Shown here: positions 5,514 through 5,517 of the stretch, one piece after another
Position numbering within the stretch: position 1 is the stretch's first letter
Layout: each line of letters begins with the position of its first letter
Assembly: GCA_964532965.1 (NCBI GenBank)
Contig: CAZHJE010000042.1
Location: 1-5,517 of the forward strand
DNA: 5,517 bases
From: CAZHJE01 sp964532965
GTDB lineage: Bacteria; Patescibacteriota; WWE3; UBA101185; UBA10185
Direction of reading: 5' to 3'
Translations under genes and position numbers: made by a program
The notes under the pieces: model-generated
The model's input: only the letters and a program-made list of their open reading frames with translations
What the model was told of the DNA's origin: nothing
Database searches by the model: none

Positions 5514-5517
5514 GTTA

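Noticed and set aside
1..5517. UGA recoding (Gly) as in Absconditabacteria/Gracilibacteria
   Set aside because: All genes read through at full family length with the standard code and no in-frame TGA, and glycine is encoded by GGN codons.

Overview
The window is an AT-rich bacterial segment in which every supported gene lies on the minus strand. It therefore reads from right to left: a PduO-type cobalamin adenosyltransferase, a 48-residue membrane peptide, a short hairpin-rich gap, isoleucyl-tRNA synthetase (ileS), a PilM-like/LytR_C membrane protein, an RNHCP zinc-ribbon protein, and the first 32 codons of ribosomal protein bL21 (rplU), which runs off the left edge.

Several features fit a streamlined Patescibacteria/CPR-type genome: an IleRS of the eukaryote-like (type 2) kind with a QTRAWF block, very short intergenic gaps, few clear Shine-Dalgarno sites, a degenerate PilM-like domain fused to LytR_C, and a lone adenosyltransferase without other cobalamin genes. 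This placement is an inference from gene content and sequence style, not from a search, and a phylum cannot be named. All reading frames are intact under the standard code; the visible stops are TAA or TAG, so there is no sign of UGA recoding.

Layout. 4930-5475 is the adenosyltransferase, preceded by a possible promoter. Its stop codon overlaps the start of the 48-residue membrane peptide (4791-4937). The 117-base gap before ileS (4674-4790) holds a possible 12-codon leader ORF with three consecutive Ile codons, a stem-loop, and a strong-looking intrinsic terminator ending only 22 bases before the ileS start. That arrangement suggests conditional termination (attenuation) of ileS, which is the most interesting regulatory hypothesis here. 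ileS (1803-4673), the PilM/LytR_C protein (443-1783) and the RNHCP gene (130-435) follow with gaps of 19 and 7 bases, and rplU starts 31 bases further on with the only canonical ribosome binding site in the window. These four genes look like one transcription unit.

The unit joins translation genes (ileS, rplU) to two proteins whose roles are not established: a zinc-ribbon protein and a bitopic membrane protein whose inner half resembles pilus/secretion assembly factors. No mobile element, CRISPR array, tRNA or rRNA was seen.
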